The notes under the pieces were generated by a model. The model saw only the letters and a list, made by a program, of their open reading frames with translations, did no database searches and was not told where the DNA came from. From Bacteroidales bacterium (GTDB taxonomy: Bacteria > Bacteroidota > Bacteroidia > Bacteroidales > WCHB1-69): DNA of 22,216 bases. A program made the translations under genes and the position numbers. The DNA is taken from assembly GCA_028684405.1 (NCBI GenBank), contig JAQUGA010000018.1:1-22216 (forward strand). The letters run 5' to 3'. How positions within the stretch are numbered: the first letter of the stretch is position 1; every line of letters starts with the position of its first letter. This document shows positions 14,612 through 21,890 of the stretch, piece by piece.

Positions 14612-15850
14612 TTATTCAAATTCCGACTTTAATATTCTAATGATTTCCTGAATGGTCTCATCTTCCAGGTCACTTCGTTGAGCCAACTCTTCAACCGGTA
14701 GTTCCAAAACGCTTTTTGCAGTGTCGCAACCGATGCTTTTTAATACATCAATAATCCATGGATCGATTTCATCTGTGAATTCTTGTAAATCAACATCTTC
14801 CTCGTCAACCTCAGAATCTCTGTATACTTCAATTTCTAATCCCGTTAGTTTTCCTGCTAATTTAATGTTATACCCCCCCTTTCCAATGGCCAACGACACT
14901 TGGTCGGGTTTCATTGTTACTTCAGCACGTGCGTTATCCTCATCAATGGTAATATTGCTAATTTTTGCAGGATTTAAAGCACGCGAAATGTATAATTTTA
15001 AATTACTGGTGTAATTAACCACGTCGATATTTTCGTTACGCAATTCACGTACAATACCATGAATACGACTTCCTTTCATGCCCACGCAAGCCCCTACAGG
15101 GTCAATTCTGTCATCGTATGATTCTACCGCAACTTTGGCTCTCTCGCCGGGAATTCGAACAATGTTTTTGATGGTAATCAATCCATCATATACTTCTGGA
15201 ATCTCTTGTTCAAAAAGTCTTTCAATAAACACCGGTGATGTTCTGGACAGAATAATAGACGGAAGTCCGTTTTTCATCTCAACTCGGGCTACAATAGCTC
15301 TAATGGTGTCTCCCTTTTTGTAAAAATCAGCTGGAATTTGTTCACTTTTAGGTAAAATTAATTCAATGTCTTCTTCGTCGTGAACTAAAATTTCCTTTTT
15401 CCATGATTGATAAACTTCTCCCGTAATTAATTCGCCAATACGGTCGTGATATTTCTCATACACTTGAAGTTTTTCAAATTCCATTACTTTGGTAATCAAG
15501 TTTTGACGTAAGGATAAAATCTCTCTACGACCAAAGTCTTTCAGTCCAATTTTTTCGATAAATTCTTCTCCTACTTCAAAATCGGGTTCTACCTTTATTG
15601 CTTTTGATAAAGGAATTTGTGTGTTTTCATCTTCAAAATCCTCGTCTTCTACAATTTCCAAATATTTATATATTTCTAAGTCACCTTTGTCGATGTTTAC
15701 AATAACCTCGAAATTCGCATCTGGTCCGAATTTTTTCGATAACATATGTTTGAAAGTCTCATACAATATATTCATCAAAGAGTCACGATCGACATTTTTG
15801 AATTCTTTAAATTCCGCAAAGGAATCTATTAGGTTAATATTTTCTTCCAT
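14612..15850 (-). CDS. nusA: transcription termination/antitermination factor NusA
   Basis: 412 residues from the ATG at 15850 (MEENINLIDSFAEFKEF, the usual Bacteroidota N-terminus). An in-frame ATG 31 codons upstream overlaps the rimP 3' end and gives only lysine-rich filler, so it was rejected. Domains in order: NusA N-terminal RNA-polymerase-binding domain (about 1-125), S1 domain (about 135-200, ITGEVYQSW), KH1 (about 230-295, with GACVGMKGSRI) and KH2 (about 300-345, with AIGKGGYNIKLA). A short helical C-terminal domain (about 360-412, WIIDVLKSIGCDTAKSVLELP) resembles the acidic-repeat/HhH modules. It binds RNA polymerase and nascent RNA and modulates pausing and termination. It lies between rimP (31 nt away) and infB. 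Confidence 0.96.
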   Translation of the reverse strand: MEENINLIDSFAEFKEFKNVDRDSLMNILYETFKHMLSKKFGPDANFEVIVNIDKGDLEIYKYLEIVEDEDFEDENTQIPLSKAIKVEPDFEVGEEFIEKIGLKDFGRREILSLRQNLITKVMEFEKLQVYEKYHDRIGELITGEVYQSWKKEILVHDEEDIELILPKSEQIPADFYKKGDTIRAIVARVEMKNGLPSIILSRTSPVFIERLFEQEIPEVYDGLITIKNIVRIPGERAKVAVESYDDRIDPVGACVGMKGSRIHGIVRELRNENIDVVNYTSNLKLYISRALNPAKISNITIDEDNARAEVTMKPDQVSLAIGKGGYNIKLAGKLTGLEIEVYRDSEVDEEDVDLQEFTDEIDPWIIDVLKSIGCDTAKSVLELPVEELAQRSDLEDETIQEIIRILKSEFE

Positions 15851-15881
15851 TTTATTGTTTTTGAATTGATTCTTCAGATTT

Positions 15882-16340
15882 TTATTTAAAGGTAATAATA
15901 ATTTTTGCTTTTTGGATGTCGGATAGAAAAAAAGTTTTTTCAACTCCTTCTTCTTTCTTTTTCTTGGGGATGGTTTTTACAACCAGAGTTTCTCCTTCTG
16001 CCGAAATAATTTCGGCATTAAAGTCTTCTTTGTTTAAAAGTACAAAGTGAACATTTTTGCCAATGTACTTCTTAAACTGGCGCATCATGATAATGGATTG
16101 GTCCAGTCCGTATGATGATACATTTAGTTCGTAATCTTCCACTTCACGGTCTAAGTTAGATTCAATATAGCGACTGATTTTTATACAATCAGATATGTCA
16201 ATCGATTTGTCACTATCCACAAAAACCCGAATGGTGTTATTCGCATTGACTGTTATCTCGACAATGAAAAGATCGGCTTTGTGCTCGAAGGTTTCAATGC
16301 ATTCTAAAGTCAGTTTTTCTATTTGTTCTTTATGTATCAT
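15882..16340 (-). CDS. rimP: ribosome maturation factor RimP
   Basis: 152-residue protein at the head of the rimP-nusA-infB operon; RimP assists 30S subunit maturation. The N-terminal domain (about 1-82) carries ITVNANNTIRVFVDSDKSIDISDCIKISRYIES, as expected. The family hallmark VSSPGLDRPL is here VSSYGLDQSI, with tyrosine replacing the normally conserved proline. The C-terminal SH3-like domain (about 85-152) is present, with KYIGKNVHFVL. Length and position confirm the call despite sequence divergence. It starts at ATG 16340 after an A/T-rich leader with no clear Shine-Dalgarno. Confidence 0.92.
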   Translation of the reverse strand: MIHKEQIEKLTLECIETFEHKADLFIVEITVNANNTIRVFVDSDKSIDISDCIKISRYIESNLDREVEDYELNVSSYGLDQSIIMMRQFKKYIGKNVHFVLLNKEDFNAEIISAEGETLVVKTIPKKKKEEGVEKTFFLSDIQKAKIIITFK

Positions 16341-16352
16341 ATTTAAATAAAT

Positions 16353-16371
16353 AAAGGGCTTTAAGCCCCTT
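16353..16371 (-). promoter_or_regulatory. hairpin in the rimP leader
   Basis: The arms 16353-16359 and 16365-16371 form a 7-bp GC-rich stem with a 5-nt loop, 13 nt upstream of the rimP ATG. It is followed by TATTTATTTA instead of a real T-run, so it is a weak terminator at best. In the 5' leader of an operon that encodes NusA it could be an attenuation or stability element; this is speculation. Confidence 0.35.
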
Positions 16372-16401
16372 GAGATTAGTTAGAAAAAGGCAATCTATAA
16401 C

Positions 16402-16430
16402 AAAAAAACCCCCACAATTGTGAGAGTTTT
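16402..16430 (-). terminator. intrinsic terminator of tRNA-Gln
   Basis: On the minus strand, an 11-bp stem with two G-U pairs (arms at plus 16420-16430 and 16405-16415) closes an AAUU tetraloop, and the transcript runs into a U-tract (plus A-run 16402-16408). It begins only 3 nt after the tRNA 3' end and separates the tRNA from rimP. Confidence 0.85.
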
Positions 16431-16433
16431 CTG

Positions 16434-16504
16434 TTGACCAACTAGGATTCGAACCTAGACTAACAGAACCAAAATCTGTAGTGCTGCCATTACACCATTG
16501 GTCA
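16434..16504 (-). tRNA. tRNA-Gln (anticodon UUG)
   Basis: On the minus strand the 7-bp acceptor stem TGACCAA/TTGGTCA (16498-16504 with 16435-16441) is complete, with U8 and G9 following. The anticodon arm is ACAGA-TTTTGGT-TCTGT, which gives anticodon TTG (decoding CAA/CAG). The T arm is CTAGG-TTCGAAT-CCTAG. Length is 71 nt including discriminator A. The CCA end is not encoded (next bases are CAG) and must be added after transcription. Confidence 0.95.
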
Positions 16505-16514
16505 ATTGAGAGTG

Positions 16515-16544
16515 CAAAGATAATTTCTTTTTTAAATCATGCAA
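16515..16544 (-). promoter_or_regulatory. promoter of tRNA-Gln
   Basis: On the minus strand TTG (plus 16542-16544, within TTTTG) is separated by 19 nt from TATCTTTG (plus 16515-16522), an exact TAnnTTTG match. Transcription would start near 16509, only about 5 nt before the mature tRNA. This is the best promoter match in the window. Confidence 0.75.
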
Positions 16545-16641
16545 AACTTTTGATGACTTTTTTTAATCATTTTTGGTCTGCATGCTGTATTTTGCACATT
16601 GTCAAGTGTTTATATTGTTTATTAATTTGTAAAAATAAACT

Positions 16642-17658
16642 TTAACTGAAATCTGAAGGGCTGATTTCGGAAAATTTCTTGATGTTTTTTAAATAATGAT
16701 TGACAACAATGCTTTTTTGATACATCTTCGTCACTTTTTCATGGTGGATTTTTTGACGTTTGGAAAGGTTTTTACGAAGAGATCTGTAAAAATCAATGTG
16801 TGCTCTAAAAACTGCCCAGAAGTCGGCAAAGCCACTGTCGAGCAAAAATCGGAATGCGGCTGCGATATCGAAAAAGAAACGTAAAACAAAAACATGAAAC
16901 AATCTGCGTTTGGGCAAGTTTTTATAAAGCAGGATAATATTGTTTCTGAAATTAAGATAGGTTTTTTGAGAAGAGTTTTTTGGCAAAGTGCCACCGCCCA
17001 CGTGATATACTTTTGAATCGGGGCAATACATTATTTTATAACCATGGTTTTTTAATCGCCAACAAAAATCAATCTCTTCCATGTGGGCAAAGAAATCTTC
17101 GTCCAATCCGCCAAATTTATGATAAATATCAGCTTTTACAAACATACAAGCGCCCGTTGCCCAAAAAATTTCGCATACATCATTATATTGTCCACGGTCG
17201 GTTTCAATTTCGCTAAAAATTCGCCCGCGACAAAAAGGATATCCGTATTTGTCAATAAACCCGCCGGCTGCTCCAGCATATTCAAACTTTTTTGGCTCAA
17301 AGTAGGAGAGAAGCTTGGGTTGACAAACGGCAATGTTTTCATCCGAATCCATCAGCTTTATAATCGGATCTATCCAGCCACTGCTCACTTTGATGTCTGA
17401 ATTTAGCAAGCAGTAATATTCGGCGTCAATTTGCTTCAAAGCATCGTTGTATCCTTTTGAAAAACCACCGTTTGTTTCATTTTGTATAATGCGAATATTG
17501 GGGTAGTTTTCCTTTAAAAACTCAACTGAATCATCCGTTGAAGCGTTGTCTGCTACAACAATTTCCGAATAATCAGGATTGTGCTCAATAACAGATGGAA
17601 GAAAATCTTTTAAAAATTTTCTTCCGTTCCAATTTAATATTACTACGGCTAACTTCAT
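16642..17658 (-). CDS. glycosyltransferase family 2 (rhamnosyltransferase-like)
   Basis: 338 residues from the ATG at 17658, which gives the classical GT-A start MKLAVVILNWNG. A start 13 codons upstream adds only hydrophobic filler. Motifs: VVADNASTDDS (34-44), ETNGGFSKGYNDAL (61-74), the metal/nucleotide-binding NSD (86-88), and WATGACMFVKADIYHKFGGLDEDFFAHMEEIDFCWRL at about 168-205, cut across several conserved blocks (acceptor and catalytic region). The C-terminal part (about 245-300) has amphipathic hydrophobic stretches that may associate with the inner membrane. The architecture matches WbbL-type rhamnosyl or related sugar transferases that build lipid-linked surface glycans; donor and acceptor are not predictable. 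It is the last gene of the envelope cluster, 103 nt after the acyltransferase gene. Confidence 0.88.
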   Translation of the reverse strand: MKLAVVILNWNGRKFLKDFLPSVIEHNPDYSEIVVADNASTDDSVEFLKENYPNIRIIQNETNGGFSKGYNDALKQIDAEYYCLLNSDIKVSSGWIDPIIKLMDSDENIAVCQPKLLSYFEPKKFEYAGAAGGFIDKYGYPFCRGRIFSEIETDRGQYNDVCEIFWATGACMFVKADIYHKFGGLDEDFFAHMEEIDFCWRLKNHGYKIMYCPDSKVYHVGGGTLPKNSSQKTYLNFRNNIILLYKNLPKRRLFHVFVLRFFFDIAAAFRFLLDSGFADFWAVFRAHIDFYRSLRKNLSKRQKIHHEKVTKMYQKSIVVNHYLKNIKKFSEISPSDFS

Positions 17659-17720
17659 ATTGCAAAGAAACAAAAAAAATGATTTGAAAAAATCCAATTG
17701 TTTATTTATATTATTTACGT

Positions 17721-17751
17721 TCGTTTTTCAATTAAAATATCGTTTTTCAAT
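17721..17751. repeat. 12-nt direct repeat upstream of the glycosyltransferase gene
   Basis: tcgtttttcaat occurs at 17721-17732 and 17740-17751, starts 19 nt apart, in the 103-nt gap between the acyltransferase stop and the glycosyltransferase start. The two copies are identical. The spacing is close to two helical turns, as in tandem sites for a DNA-binding protein, but A/T-rich chance duplication is also possible. Confidence 0.55.
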
Positions 17752-17761
17752 CTTAAAAAGA

Positions 17762-18631
17762 TTAATCTTCTCTTTTATGTTTCCAGCGTTTGTGTGTCCA
17801 CAACCAGTTGTCGGGTTGCGACTTAATATTTTCTTCGAGCAGCTGTGCGTATTTTTTTGTAATTGCAAATTCTTCTTCTTTGGAAGCATCCTTGCTAATC
17901 AATGAGAGTTTTACGTTGTATTGTTCTCTTTTGATTCTTTTGTTATCCAAAAATACAACGGCAAATTCAGCTTTTGAGGCAATTCGTTCGCTTCCAGTAA
18001 AAAAACCAGTTTCTTGATTCAGAAAATCAATCCAGCAGCCAATTTCTGATTTTGTTGGACTTTGGTCGGCAGGCATAATATAAGTTCTTAACTCTTCTTT
18101 ATTTGTCAAGATAAATCGAAGCATGTTTTTAAAATACACCATTCTATCTTTGAAAAAATGACTTCGAAGCATGATCATGTATTTGTCAAAATACTTATTG
18201 GACAAAGGTTTGTATGCAACGTAGCCATCGTATTTCATGTCAAATTGAATCCGAGGTCCCATCCATTCCCAATTTCCAATGTGTGCTGCTAAAATAATTA
18301 CACTTTTGCCCTCATCATAAAGATTGTTCAATAATTCAATGTTTTCTACTTTCATTCGTTCTCGTAGATCTTCTTTTGTCATCTTTTCCGTCTTTATTAC
18401 TTCAATAAAAATGTCGGAAATATTCTTATATGTTTGTTTAAGAATCGCTTTAATCTCTTTTTCGCTTTTTTCAGGAAAAGAACGAGAGAGATTGTTTATG
18501 GCTACTTCTCGGCGATACCTGACAACATTCAATAGCATAAAGGCGAAAAAATCGGATATTCTATAGCACCAACTCCATGGTAAAATAAGAATGAATTTTG
18601 AAAATAATCTAAAAATTTTATATCCAACCAT
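17762..18631 (-). CDS. LpxL/HtrB-like lysophospholipid (lipid A) acyltransferase
   Basis: 289 residues from the ATG at 18631, selected because it is preceded by a textbook ribosome-binding site AGGAGG (plus 18637-18642, 5 nt away). An upstream in-frame ATG adds 39 residues that overlap the SUI1 gene. The N-terminal membrane segment (about 8-35) is followed by RREVAINNLSRSFPEKSEKE, typical of the family. The catalytic HX4E is AHIGNWE with H117 and E122. Members transfer secondary acyl chains to the lipid A precursor at the inner membrane. Bacteroidota carry several paralogues, so acylation of another lipid is possible. It is separated from the upstream stop codon by one base, so translation is probably coupled. 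Confidence 0.9.
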   Translation of the reverse strand: MVGYKIFRLFSKFILILPWSWCYRISDFFAFMLLNVVRYRREVAINNLSRSFPEKSEKEIKAILKQTYKNISDIFIEVIKTEKMTKEDLRERMKVENIELLNNLYDEGKSVIILAAHIGNWEWMGPRIQFDMKYDGYVAYKPLSNKYFDKYMIMLRSHFFKDRMVYFKNMLRFILTNKEELRTYIMPADQSPTKSEIGCWIDFLNQETGFFTGSERIASKAEFAVVFLDNKRIKREQYNVKLSLISKDASKEEEFAITKKYAQLLEENIKSQPDNWLWTHKRWKHKRED

Positions 18632-18632
18632 A

Positions 18633-18980
18633 TTAACCTCCTGCTTTTTTAGATTTATATCCTGCTTTTGACAAAATATCCAAAACTTTATCTCGAAAGT
18701 CGCCTTGCAAAATAATCTCACCATCTTTGGCTGCTCCACCAACGCCACATTTTGTTTTGAGAGTTCTGCTTAGATTCTCTAAATCTTCTTGGCTGCCAAT
18801 AAAACCTTTAATTAAAGTGACTGTTTTGCCACCTCTTTGTTTGCGGTCGAGCCAAATTTTCAAGTTTTGTTCGGAAGCAGGCAAGGTCTCTTCTTCCGAA
18901 TTTTCGACATATTTGATTTTAAAGTCTGGATTCGTCGAATATACGATTCCATCGCTTGTTTCTCTTCTTTTCTTACTCAT
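18633..18980 (-). CDS. SUI1/eIF1-like translation factor (YciH family)
   Basis: 115-residue protein with a basic N-terminus (MSKKRRET), a charged middle and the SUI1 fold at about 45-112: RGGKTVTLIKGFIGSQEDLENLSRTLKTKCGVGG split over strand and helix, then EIILQGDFRDKVLDILSKAGY. The CGVGGAAKDGEI segment is diagnostic of the family. Bacterial homologues (E. coli YciH) bind the 30S subunit and may influence start-site fidelity; their cellular role is not settled. The start overlaps the last codons of the lipid kinase gene (ATGAGTAA), and its last codons supply the ribosome-binding site of the next gene. Confidence 0.93.
   Translation of the reverse strand: MSKKRRETSDGIVYSTNPDFKIKYVENSEEETLPASEQNLKIWLDRKQRGGKTVTLIKGFIGSQEDLENLSRTLKTKCGVGGAAKDGEIILQGDFRDKVLDILSKAGYKSKKAGG
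18637..18642 (-). promoter_or_regulatory. strong Shine-Dalgarno of the acyltransferase gene
   Basis: AGGAGG lies inside the last two sense codons of the SUI1 gene and 5 nt before the acyltransferase ATG. Bacteroidota genes usually lack strong SD sequences, and most starts in this window have none, so this site stands out and fixes the start at 18631. Confidence 0.8.
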
Positions 18981-19872
18981 TGTGATAGTTTTGGGGAACG
19001 ATAATTTTCAATGACTTGGGCTCTAATCTCAGTGTGACGGTTTGTTTGCGTTTCTTTTTTTCGCCGTCGATATGAATATGCATTTTTTTATTCGATGAGC
19101 GATAAACTTGACAGCAATCGCATTGAATGGTTTCCATATTTGAGGAGTGATTGATTTTTCCAGCAAATAGTTTTGGCACCAATAACAATGCTTTCACAAC
19201 CGAAGGTGTTTTAAAAATACAAACATCTATTTTGCCATCTTTCAAGGAAGCTGTGGGAGCTATTTTTGTATTATACCCCCATTGTGATGAGTTGGCAAAT
19301 GTGATGAAAAAAGCCCTCCTTTCAATGGTTTCATTATTGATGTGGATAATATATTTTTTTGGTTTGTAAGTAAAAAAGTTTTTGAATGCCAGTTTGAAAT
19401 ATGGATAGAATCCTCGTTTTTCACTTTTGTCATAATGCCAAGCTACGAAAGCATCAAAACCTACTCCAGCAATGCTAACAAATCTACTTTCATTTAGTAA
19501 AACGGTGTCAATTTCTGCAATTTTTCCGTTGTTTATTACGTCAATAGCTTTTCTGGGATTGGTTGAAATTTTTAAATGATGAGCCAACCCATTTCCCGAA
19601 CCGGCTGGAATGATTCCCAATATCACATTGGTATGTGCAAGGGCTTTCGAGATTTCATTTAAAGTTCCGTCTCCACCTACAGATACAATCATATAAATCT
19701 TATCCTTCACCGCTTGCTTCGCAATTTCTTTGGCATGACCCTTATATTCGGTTTCCATTATTTCGAAATCATACTTTGTGGAATCAATATACTTTTCAAT
19801 GGCCATTCTTACTTTGGCATGCTTGCCTGTGCCTGATTTGGGATTAATAATAAAAACAATCTTTTTATTCAT
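18973..19872 (-). CDS. diacylglycerol kinase family lipid kinase (YegS/DgkB type)
   Basis: 299-residue lipid kinase. The N-terminal nucleotide-binding half has IINPKSGTGK (8-17), the catalytic GGDGT (66-70) followed by LNE (71-73), and PAGSGNGLAHHL (89-100). The C-terminal beta-sandwich half has GVGFDAFVAWH, SSQWGYNTKIAP and the late DGKIDVCIF segment, all usual for the family. Members phosphorylate diacylglycerol to phosphatidic acid, or sphingoid/other lipids, on the inner face of the membrane. It starts 17 nt after the LtaS-like gene with a good ribosome-binding site (AAAGGA, just before ATG) and overlaps the SUI1 gene by 8 nt. The context suggests recycling of diacylglycerol released by the upstream phosphoglycerol transferase. 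Confidence 0.92.
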   Translation of the reverse strand: MNKKIVFIINPKSGTGKHAKVRMAIEKYIDSTKYDFEIMETEYKGHAKEIAKQAVKDKIYMIVSVGGDGTLNEISKALAHTNVILGIIPAGSGNGLAHHLKISTNPRKAIDVINNGKIAEIDTVLLNESRFVSIAGVGFDAFVAWHYDKSEKRGFYPYFKLAFKNFFTYKPKKYIIHINNETIERRAFFITFANSSQWGYNTKIAPTASLKDGKIDVCIFKTPSVVKALLLVPKLFAGKINHSSNMETIQCDCCQVYRSSNKKMHIHIDGEKKKRKQTVTLRLEPKSLKIIVPQNYHNE

Positions 19873-19889
19873 TCCTTTATTTTACTCTT

Positions 19890-21833
19890 TTATTGTTCAT
19901 TATTGATGTGTAACTTATTCCTAATGAGTCTGTTATTGTATTGTTGTAGATATGCTTTGATGAAGTTTTCAAATTCTTTTTTTCTCTTAAAACTCAAAGA
20001 TATATCTATTTCCAAAGCAATATCTTCTCGAATGTCATAAATGCTTTCGACTCCATTGTTGTTCCAAATCATTAAATAATGGTCTTTAATTAATTGATAG
20101 TTTGGATGTTTATATTGAATTGCAAAGTTTTGGAAATTGGTGTCTAATTTATTATTTCCCAATGCGATAAAAGCTTTGTCGTAATTGGTATAGGCAAAAA
20201 TGGTGGGCAAAAAGTCAATTTGTTGAAATAATTGATGGTTTGAATATTGGGACAAATTATAATTTGGATCGTAAAAAATAACTGGAATTTTAAATATTCC
20301 ATTGGTGTTTCCAAATATCTTCGAGTCTGTTTCTGAAGTGTGATCTGAGGTAATAATAAAAAGTGTGTTATTAAACCAATCTAGTTTTTTAATGGTGTTG
20401 AAAAACTTTTCCAAAGCAAAATCTGTATACTGAATGGTTTTATGAATTGGAAGATTGCCTTTTGTAAATTGATTTTTATATTCTTCAGGAATGGAGTATG
20501 GATGATGTGACGAAAGTGTGAAAATTACGGATAAAAATGGATGATTTTGTTTGTTTGTAATATCTTGGGCACAGAATTGTAGAAAATATTCATCCCAAAT
20601 GCCCCAATTTCCATCGTAATGAGCTTCGTTATGGTACTCATTTCTACCGATATAAGAGTCAAATCCTGCATTTTTCGCGTACGCATCAAATCCCATTGTA
20701 CCGTTGCTTCCGCCATGATAAAAATGAGATTTGTATCCCATTTCTTGGAGCGAAGACGCAATGGAGTGATGCTGATTATTAGCGTAAGCCGAACTGATAA
20801 ATGCTTTGTTCATTAGTGTTGGAATCCCCGAAAGAATGGCTGGAATTCCCTCTATTGATTTTTTTCCGTTGGCGTATCCGTCAAAACATAAGCTTTTTGC
20901 ACATAAGCTTTCCAGAAAGGGAGCTAGCGTATCGAAACTTGAATCTGGATTGTAATATTTCAAATGTTCTTGCGACAGACTTTCAACAACAATCATCACG
21001 ATGTTTTTTCTTCGGGAAATGCTGTCGGGGAATAGGTTTACTTCTGTTTTATGATAAACTGGATGAAATGTTTTTTCTAAATCCCGTTCATTCAGATAAT
21101 TTAAAATGCTCAATTCAGATTTTCCAAGAGTTTGCATAATTGTAAACGGAGTATTTAATACAATCGCATTAAGTTTGGTTCCTGATTTTAATGAAGCTGA
21201 TAGGATGTTTATGGGTCTAAGTTGAAGTCCGCCTCTCATTCCAATGATACTTATTCCAATAAAGATTGCAAAAAGGATGCTTTGCTTTATCGCTTTAATA
21301 TACTGTTTCTCTTTTTTTTGTGTTTCAAAAATGGGAGTTTGGTATAGTTTATATAAGATAAATATAAATGCTATGAAAATCAAGGCAATGTACCAGAAGT
21401 CTTTTAAAAAACTGGGCAATAGTTTTTCAAAATCGCCCCCAACTCCCAAATAATCAAATATATCGGCCGTTGTTCTTTTAATGGTAAATCGATAATAAAT
21501 AATGTCTATTAAGTTGGTCGACAGAGCGATGCTGTTCAATGTAATAAACAAATATTTTAAGATGTTTCGAATATATTTATTGTTTTTTTCTAGGATGGGA
21601 AGCAAGTAAATAGCATAATACACTATATTAATGTATATCAATGCCGAGATATCGAAACGAATTCCGTGGATAAAAGCAGTTGCCAACTCTGCACTACTAT
21701 TGTTTTGGAATAGAGATTTGTTGAAAATGTAAAAAAGAAATCTGCTGACACTCATCAGTACCAATACTAAGATAAAATTGATTATCAATTTAGTGTAGGG
21801 TGATTTCTTAATTATGTCTATTTTATTTTTCAT
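19890..21833 (-). CDS. LTA synthase family phosphoglycerol transferase (LtaS/MdoB-like sulfatase-fold protein)
   Basis: 647 residues. The N-terminal half has about five membrane segments (roughly 15-37, 63-80, 92-112, 147-165, 184-200), followed by a linker and a large extracytoplasmic sulfatase-fold domain (about 275-600). Metal and catalytic residues fit the LtaS pattern: E284 in VVESLS, the nucleophile position S326 in ANGKKSIEG, H443/H444 in SSHHPY, and D497-H498 in ITSDHTSE. LtaS uses Thr at the nucleophile position; Ser is an accepted variant. Family members move glycerophosphate from phosphatidylglycerol to an acceptor (teichoic acid chain in Firmicutes, periplasmic glucans in Proteobacteria), leaving diacylglycerol. 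The acceptor here is unknown. First gene of the envelope cluster, with a lipid kinase directly downstream. Confidence 0.92.
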   Translation of the reverse strand: MKNKIDIIKKSPYTKLIINFILVLVLMSVSRFLFYIFNKSLFQNNSSAELATAFIHGIRFDISALIYINIVYYAIYLLPILEKNNKYIRNILKYLFITLNSIALSTNLIDIIYYRFTIKRTTADIFDYLGVGGDFEKLLPSFLKDFWYIALIFIAFIFILYKLYQTPIFETQKKEKQYIKAIKQSILFAIFIGISIIGMRGGLQLRPINILSASLKSGTKLNAIVLNTPFTIMQTLGKSELSILNYLNERDLEKTFHPVYHKTEVNLFPDSISRRKNIVMIVVESLSQEHLKYYNPDSSFDTLAPFLESLCAKSLCFDGYANGKKSIEGIPAILSGIPTLMNKAFISSAYANNQHHSIASSLQEMGYKSHFYHGGSNGTMGFDAYAKNAGFDSYIGRNEYHNEAHYDGNWGIWDEYFLQFCAQDITNKQNHPFLSVIFTLSSHHPYSIPEEYKNQFTKGNLPIHKTIQYTDFALEKFFNTIKKLDWFNNTLFIITSDHTSETDSKIFGNTNGIFKIPVIFYDPNYNLSQYSNHQLFQQIDFLPTIFAYTNYDKAFIALGNNKLDTNFQNFAIQYKHPNYQLIKDHYLMIWNNNGVESIYDIREDIALEIDISLSFKRKKEFENFIKAYLQQYNNRLIRNKLHINNEQ

Positions 21834-21838
21834 CCATG

Positions 21839-21846
21839 CAAAAGTA
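21839..21846 (-). promoter_or_regulatory. candidate -7 element of the LtaS-like gene
   Basis: TACTTTTG on the minus strand is an exact TAnnTTTG match that ends 5 nt before the ATG, so transcription from it would start at or next to the start codon. No TTG is found at the 19-nt distance (the sequence is CGT there). It directly abuts the T-run of the preceding terminator. Confidence 0.35.
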
Positions 21847-21890
21847 AAAAAATAAGCATAACGAAACGATTGGGATTCGGTCTTATGCTT
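21846..21890 (-). terminator. terminator between the window-end gene and the LtaS-like gene
   Basis: An 8-bp inverted repeat AAGCATAA/TTATGCTT (21854-21861 with 21883-21890) encloses about 21 nt that can add a few weak pairs. On the minus strand it is followed by A and seven T (plus A-run 21846-21852). On the plus side it is followed by G and seven T, so it could work in both directions. It ends the transcript of the partial minus-strand gene. Confidence 0.65.

Noticed and set aside
15851..15943. 31-codon N-terminal extension of NusA
   Set aside because: It overlaps the rimP 3' end and gives lysine-rich sequence without family similarity.
16434..16504. tRNA gene as an integration site for a mobile element
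   Set aside because: No integrase, no second copy of the tRNA 3' end and no foreign-looking genes are present nearby; both flanks are housekeeping or envelope genes.
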